Below are positions 5,631 to 8,324 of a DNA stretch of 8,324 nt, piece by piece. Numbering within the stretch: position 1 is the stretch's first letter; each line of letters starts with the position of its first letter. The stretch is from DASPWV01 sp046727855 (GTDB lineage Bacteria; Acidobacteriota; Vicinamibacteria; Vicinamibacterales; UBA2999), in assembly GCA_046727855.1 (NCBI GenBank), contig JBKPDL010000100.1, forward strand, positions 1 to 8,324, written 5' to 3'. The notes beneath the pieces are model-generated. The model did not search any database and was not told where the DNA came from. It worked only from the letters and a program-made list of their open reading frames with translations. Made by a program: the position numbers and the translations under genes.

Positions 5631-8270
5631 GTGGTAAAATCGCCTTCGCCGCACCAAGCAATGCCCCCTCCCCAGATCATTCATTCGATCGGGCGTTACG
5701 AAATCAAGAGCCTCATCGGGGCCGGCGGCATGGGTACGCTCTACCTTGCCCGCGACACGAACCCGAATACCTATCGCCTTGTCGCGCTGAAACTCCTCAA
5801 CGCCAATCTCGACTCTGAAGACCTGCGCGAACGGTTCGCGCGCGAAGCGCGTTCGCTCGCCGCGCTGAACCATCCGAACGTCGTCAATATCTACGATTCC
5901 GGCGAATACAACTGGGCGCCGTACATCGTGATGGAGTACGTCCGTGGCGAGACGCTTGCCGAGAAGATCGCGCGCAAGGCGCCGCTCTCGATCGGTCAGA
6001 AGCTGAAGCTGATGACCGAGTTGTGCGCCGGTCTGGCGCATGCGCACGAAGCGGGGATCATCCATCGCGACATCAAGCCGGCAAACCTGATGGTCGATCA
6101 TCACGGCCGGCTGAAGCTGCTCGATTTCGGCATCGCGCGCGGCGAAGCAGGCATGACGCGCTTTGGCGCGCAGATGACGCAAGTCAACGTCCGGATCGGA
6201 ACGCCCGGCTACATGTCGCCGGAACAGATCGAGGGCGGCGAGATCGACGGCCGCAGCGATTTGTTCGCCGTAGCCGCGGTGCTCTACGAGCTCATCGCCT
6301 ATCGCGAAGCGTTTTCCGGAACGACGACGCGGCAGATCGAGAACAAGGTTCTGCAGTCGCAACCCGCGCCGTTGGCTTCCATCGTCCCCGGTCTGGATCC
6401 GGAACTGGAGAGCATCGTCAACAAGGCGCTCGCGAAGAGCCCGAATGAGCGATATCAGGATGCAAACCAGCTCGAGTCCGCCCTCGAGCTTGTGCGATGG
6501 CGGCTTGGACTCGCCCAGAGCACGCCGTCGGGTAAGGCAACGCCGCTGCCCGGGGCCAATGTCGGCCGCAAATCGCACGAGTCGCGCGCGGAAACGGCCT
6601 ACCAGCGCGCGCGCGCCTTTCACGAAGAAAACGCACGGGAGGCCGCGAAACGCTACTGCATCGAGGCGCTCGCGGAGGAGCCGAATCACGAGGCGGCGCG
6701 CGAGCTGCTGCACGAAATCGACCCGCGCGCGTGGGTGGCCACCGAGGCAGTGCGCGAGAGCACGCCGATTCCGCCTACGGAGGTGACGCCGGGCCGTGGC
6801 CGATCGTCCGCAAGCGATGAACGGACCACGCTCAGCACGCGGGCGCGCGGCTCGGCAGCCTACGGCGGCGAGCCCACGATGCTCAGCACGCGGGCGCGCA
6901 GCGGCCCGTCGTACGGCAACGAGCGGACGTTGCTCGGCACCCGCGCGGGCCGCGGCACACCGAACACAGACGGCGCAACGGTGCTCGTCGCACAAGAGGG
7001 CTCACGGTGGCGGCTGCCGGCCGGATGGCAACGGTACGTACCGATCGTCGGTGCGATCGCACTGGTCGTGGTGACTGCGACTGTTGCGGTGCTCGTCGCG
7101 CGCTGGCTGTTCGCGCCAAATGCTGGCGACATTGCGCTGACGGTGACGAAGCCGAAGGGTGGCACCATTTCGGCCGACGGCATCAATTGCGGCACGGCGG
7201 CCTCCGACTGCTCCACGACGCTGAAAAAAGGCGCGACGGTGGAGTTCCATATCGAGGCAGACAAGGGTTTCCGGTTCAGCGGCTTTACCGGCGACTGCGC
7301 GCCAGGTGGACGCACCATCATGAACAGCCCGCGCACGTGCGGCGCAACCTTCGAGGAGGATGTGCCAGTGGCGGCCGGGGGCAACTCGCCGTTTGAACTG
7401 CTCACCATCGCGCCACCTGCTGGAGGCACCGTTGTCGCCGAAGGGATCAAGTGCGGCAGTCAGGGCAAGGAGTGCTCGAGCAATCGCCCACGGGGCTCTC
7501 ATCTGAAGCTCCTGGCGTGGGCCGACAAGGGTTTCACCTTCCAGGGATTCACGGGCGACTGCACGCAGAGCGGCGAGGCGCACATGATTTCGCCGCGCAC
7601 GTGCGGCGCCATGTTCGTTCAGGCAGGGACAACGAGCAACCTCGGCGGCGGTGGGAGGTCTGGCCCTGGATCACGCGGATCGAGCGGATCGAGCGGTGGA
7701 AGCGGCGTAGCGTCTGGTGGAAGCGGGGGCAGCGGATCGGGCGGGTCCTCGAGCGCCGGGGGCGGCTCAATCGCTGGAGGCGCAGCGGGCGGAGCCGGCG
7801 GCCGCTCGGGTGGCACTGGCGGCGATTCGGGTGGCGGAACGGCGCCAGCGCCGCCGAAGTCCGTTGACGACAAAGATTCTGAACCGATCGCGCCGCCCAA
7901 ACCGCCGCCCCGGCCGGCGATGGCTGACATCGCGAAAAAGGACATCGGAGAGCTCCTCGAACGCTACCGGAGCGCTTACGAGGCGCGCAATTTCGAGGGC
8001 CTGCAACGCGCGTACCCCAGCGTGCCGGGGGCGATTCGCGATCAGTTCAAGCAGATCAGGTCGCTGAAATACGACTTCGCGGGCGCACCGAAGTTCGTTC
8101 AGCTCGACGCCTTCAATGGAACGGCGGTCGTCGAGATCGGCTCGACGCAAACGGCCGAAATGCCTACCGGCAAACGGCCACCGATCACATTCGTCGAGAC
8201 GATAGATTTGCAGAAGCGCGGGGCCGACGGCCAGTGGGTCATCAATTCGGTGAAGCGCGCGCAAAAATAA
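5631..8270 (+). CDS. Transmembrane Ser/Thr protein kinase with Cys-rich repeat and NTF2-like ectodomain
   Basis: This encodes 879 residues from GTG 5631; ATG 5661 (residue 11) is equally possible. The Hanks-type kinase domain spans about 23-290 and all key residues are present: GAGGMG loop at 30-35, Lys54, Glu72, HRDIKPAN with Asp147, Lys149 and Asn152, DFG at 165-167, activation-loop Thr176, Thr183 and Thr191, and MSPEQ at 195-199. It should therefore be active. A TPR-like helical pair lies at about 318-366. Four 17-residue Thr repeats follow at 397-453. One transmembrane helix lies at about 469-494. Outside, two 88-residue-spaced repeats with four Cys each (520, 527, 556, 570 and 608, 615, 644, 658) resemble the divergent InlB-B-type bacterial repeat. 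A Gly/Ser-rich then Pro-rich linker spans about 671-762, and an NTF2/SnoaL-like domain about 764-879. Presumably it senses the envelope outside and phosphorylates proteins inside. There is no PASTA domain. Confidence 0.93.
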   Translation: MVKSPSPHQAMPPPQIIHSIGRYEIKSLIGAGGMGTLYLARDTNPNTYRLVALKLLNANLDSEDLRERFAREARSLAALNHPNVVNIYDSGEYNWAPYIVMEYVRGETLAEKIARKAPLSIGQKLKLMTELCAGLAHAHEAGIIHRDIKPANLMVDHHGRLKLLDFGIARGEAGMTRFGAQMTQVNVRIGTPGYMSPEQIEGGEIDGRSDLFAVAAVLYELIAYREAFSGTTTRQIENKVLQSQPAPLASIVPGLDPELESIVNKALAKSPNERYQDANQLESALELVRWRLGLAQSTPSGKATPLPGANVGRKSHESRAETAYQRARAFHEENAREAAKRYCIEALAEEPNHEAARELLHEIDPRAWVATEAVRESTPIPPTEVTPGRGRSSASDERTTLSTRARGSAAYGGEPTMLSTRARSGPSYGNERTLLGTRAGRGTPNTDGATVLVAQEGSRWRLPAGWQRYVPIVGAIALVVVTATVAVLVARWLFAPNAGDIALTVTKPKGGTISADGINCGTAASDCSTTLKKGATVEFHIEADKGFRFSGFTGDCAPGGRTIMNSPRTCGATFEEDVPVAAGGNSPFELLTIAPPAGGTVVAEGIKCGSQGKECSSNRPRGSHLKLLAWADKGFTFQGFTGDCTQSGEAHMISPRTCGAMFVQAGTTSNLGGGGRSGPGSRGSSGSSGGSGVASGGSGGSGSGGSSSAGGGSIAGGAAGGAGGRSGGTGGDSGGGTAPAPPKSVDDKDSEPIAPPKPPPRPAMADIAKKDIGELLERYRSAYEARNFEGLQRAYPSVPGAIRDQFKQIRSLKYDFAGAPKFVQLDAFNGTAVVEIGSTQTAEMPTGKRPPITFVETIDLQKRGADGQWVINSVKRAQK
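6819..6989 (+). repeat. 51-bp tandem repeat coding 17-residue Thr motifs
   Basis: Inside the kinase gene, the core CTCAGCACGCGGGCGCGC at 6831 and 6882, its variant CTCGGCACCCGCGCGGGC at 6933 and a degenerate copy at 6984 are spaced exactly 51 bases apart. Each codes a unit of the form E-R/P-T-x-L-S/G-T-R-A-R/G. Thr399, Thr416, Thr433 and Thr450 fall at the same position, as do Leu401, Leu418, Leu435 and Leu452. The units lie between the TPR-like region and the membrane helix. Confidence 0.85.
7641..7841 (+). repeat. Low-complexity Gly/Ser-rich coding stretch
   Basis: About 67 codons of Gly, Ser and Ala (GGGGRSGPGSRGSSGSSGGS and following) form a flexible linker between the Cys-rich repeats and the C-terminal domain of the kinase. 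It is GC-rich and internally repetitive at the DNA level (for example CGGATCGAGCGGATCGAGCG), so it is likely to vary in length between strains. Confidence 0.8.
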
Positions 8271-8282
8271 ACAGGGGCATGT

Positions 8283-8324
8283 TTGATCGATAACCTGCGG
8301 CGGTCGGCGCACCTGGGTCTGGCG
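8283..8324 (+). CDS. Possible start of the next gene (partial)
   Basis: A TTG codon 12 bases after the kinase stop opens a frame (MIDNLRRSAHLGLA) that runs to the window edge. AGGGG at 8273-8277 lies 5 bases upstream and would suit it as ribosome site. The ATG at 8279 is in a frame that stops after four codons. With only 14 codons no product can be named. In kinase loci the following gene is sometimes a phosphatase or FHA protein, but nothing here shows that. Confidence 0.35.
   Translation, partial: MIDNLRRSAHLGLA

Noticed and set aside
5544..6995. 483-residue minus-strand open frame
   Set aside because: It is Arg/Ala-rich shadow sequence opposite the kinase domain, whose motifs are unmistakable.
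7619..7945. Pro-rich minus-strand frame
   Set aside because: It is simply the complement of the Gly/Ser-rich linker of the kinase.

Overview
The window is from a GC-rich bacterial chromosome, probably a soil or environmental Gram-negative lineage. A large membrane Ser/Thr kinase with Cys-rich extracytoplasmic repeats, a CHAP-like Cys/His enzyme, an IS630 remnant and a HEAT-type immunity-like protein would fit Acidobacteriota or Proteobacteria. This is inference; no rRNA or other taxonomic marker is present.

Left third (1-2475, plus strand). The last 29 codons of an unidentified gene are followed by a HEAT/ARM-like helical-repeat protein and a small protein with two or three membrane segments. 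A gene end followed closely by a large helical-repeat protein resembles the 3' end of a polymorphic toxin locus with its immunity gene. The toxin lies outside the window, so this stays a hypothesis.

Middle (2476-4056). This is an eroded accessory zone. It has about 575 bases with no convincing gene, then a frameshifted fragment resembling a transposon-associated hypothetical protein. Next comes a 5'-truncated IS630-family transposase on the minus strand. It keeps its whole DDE triad but carries three in-frame TAG codons. Last is a short membrane-protein ORF that appears frameshifted.

Right half (4053-8324). An unrecognised 259-aa gene on the minus strand is divergent from a plus-strand pair. 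The pair is a CHAP/NlpC-P60-like Cys-His-Asn protein and an 879-aa transmembrane Hanks-type kinase whose GTG directly follows the enzyme's TGA. The divergent gap holds a perfect 12-bp palindrome and an 8-bp direct repeat. The kinase has a cytoplasmic kinase domain, a short TPR-like helical segment, four 17-residue Thr-containing repeats, one transmembrane helix, two Cys-rich repeats, a Gly/Ser-rich linker and an NTF2-like C-terminal domain. The start of another gene may follow it. The enzyme-kinase pair could couple a cell-envelope activity to a sensor kinase; that link rests only on adjacency.
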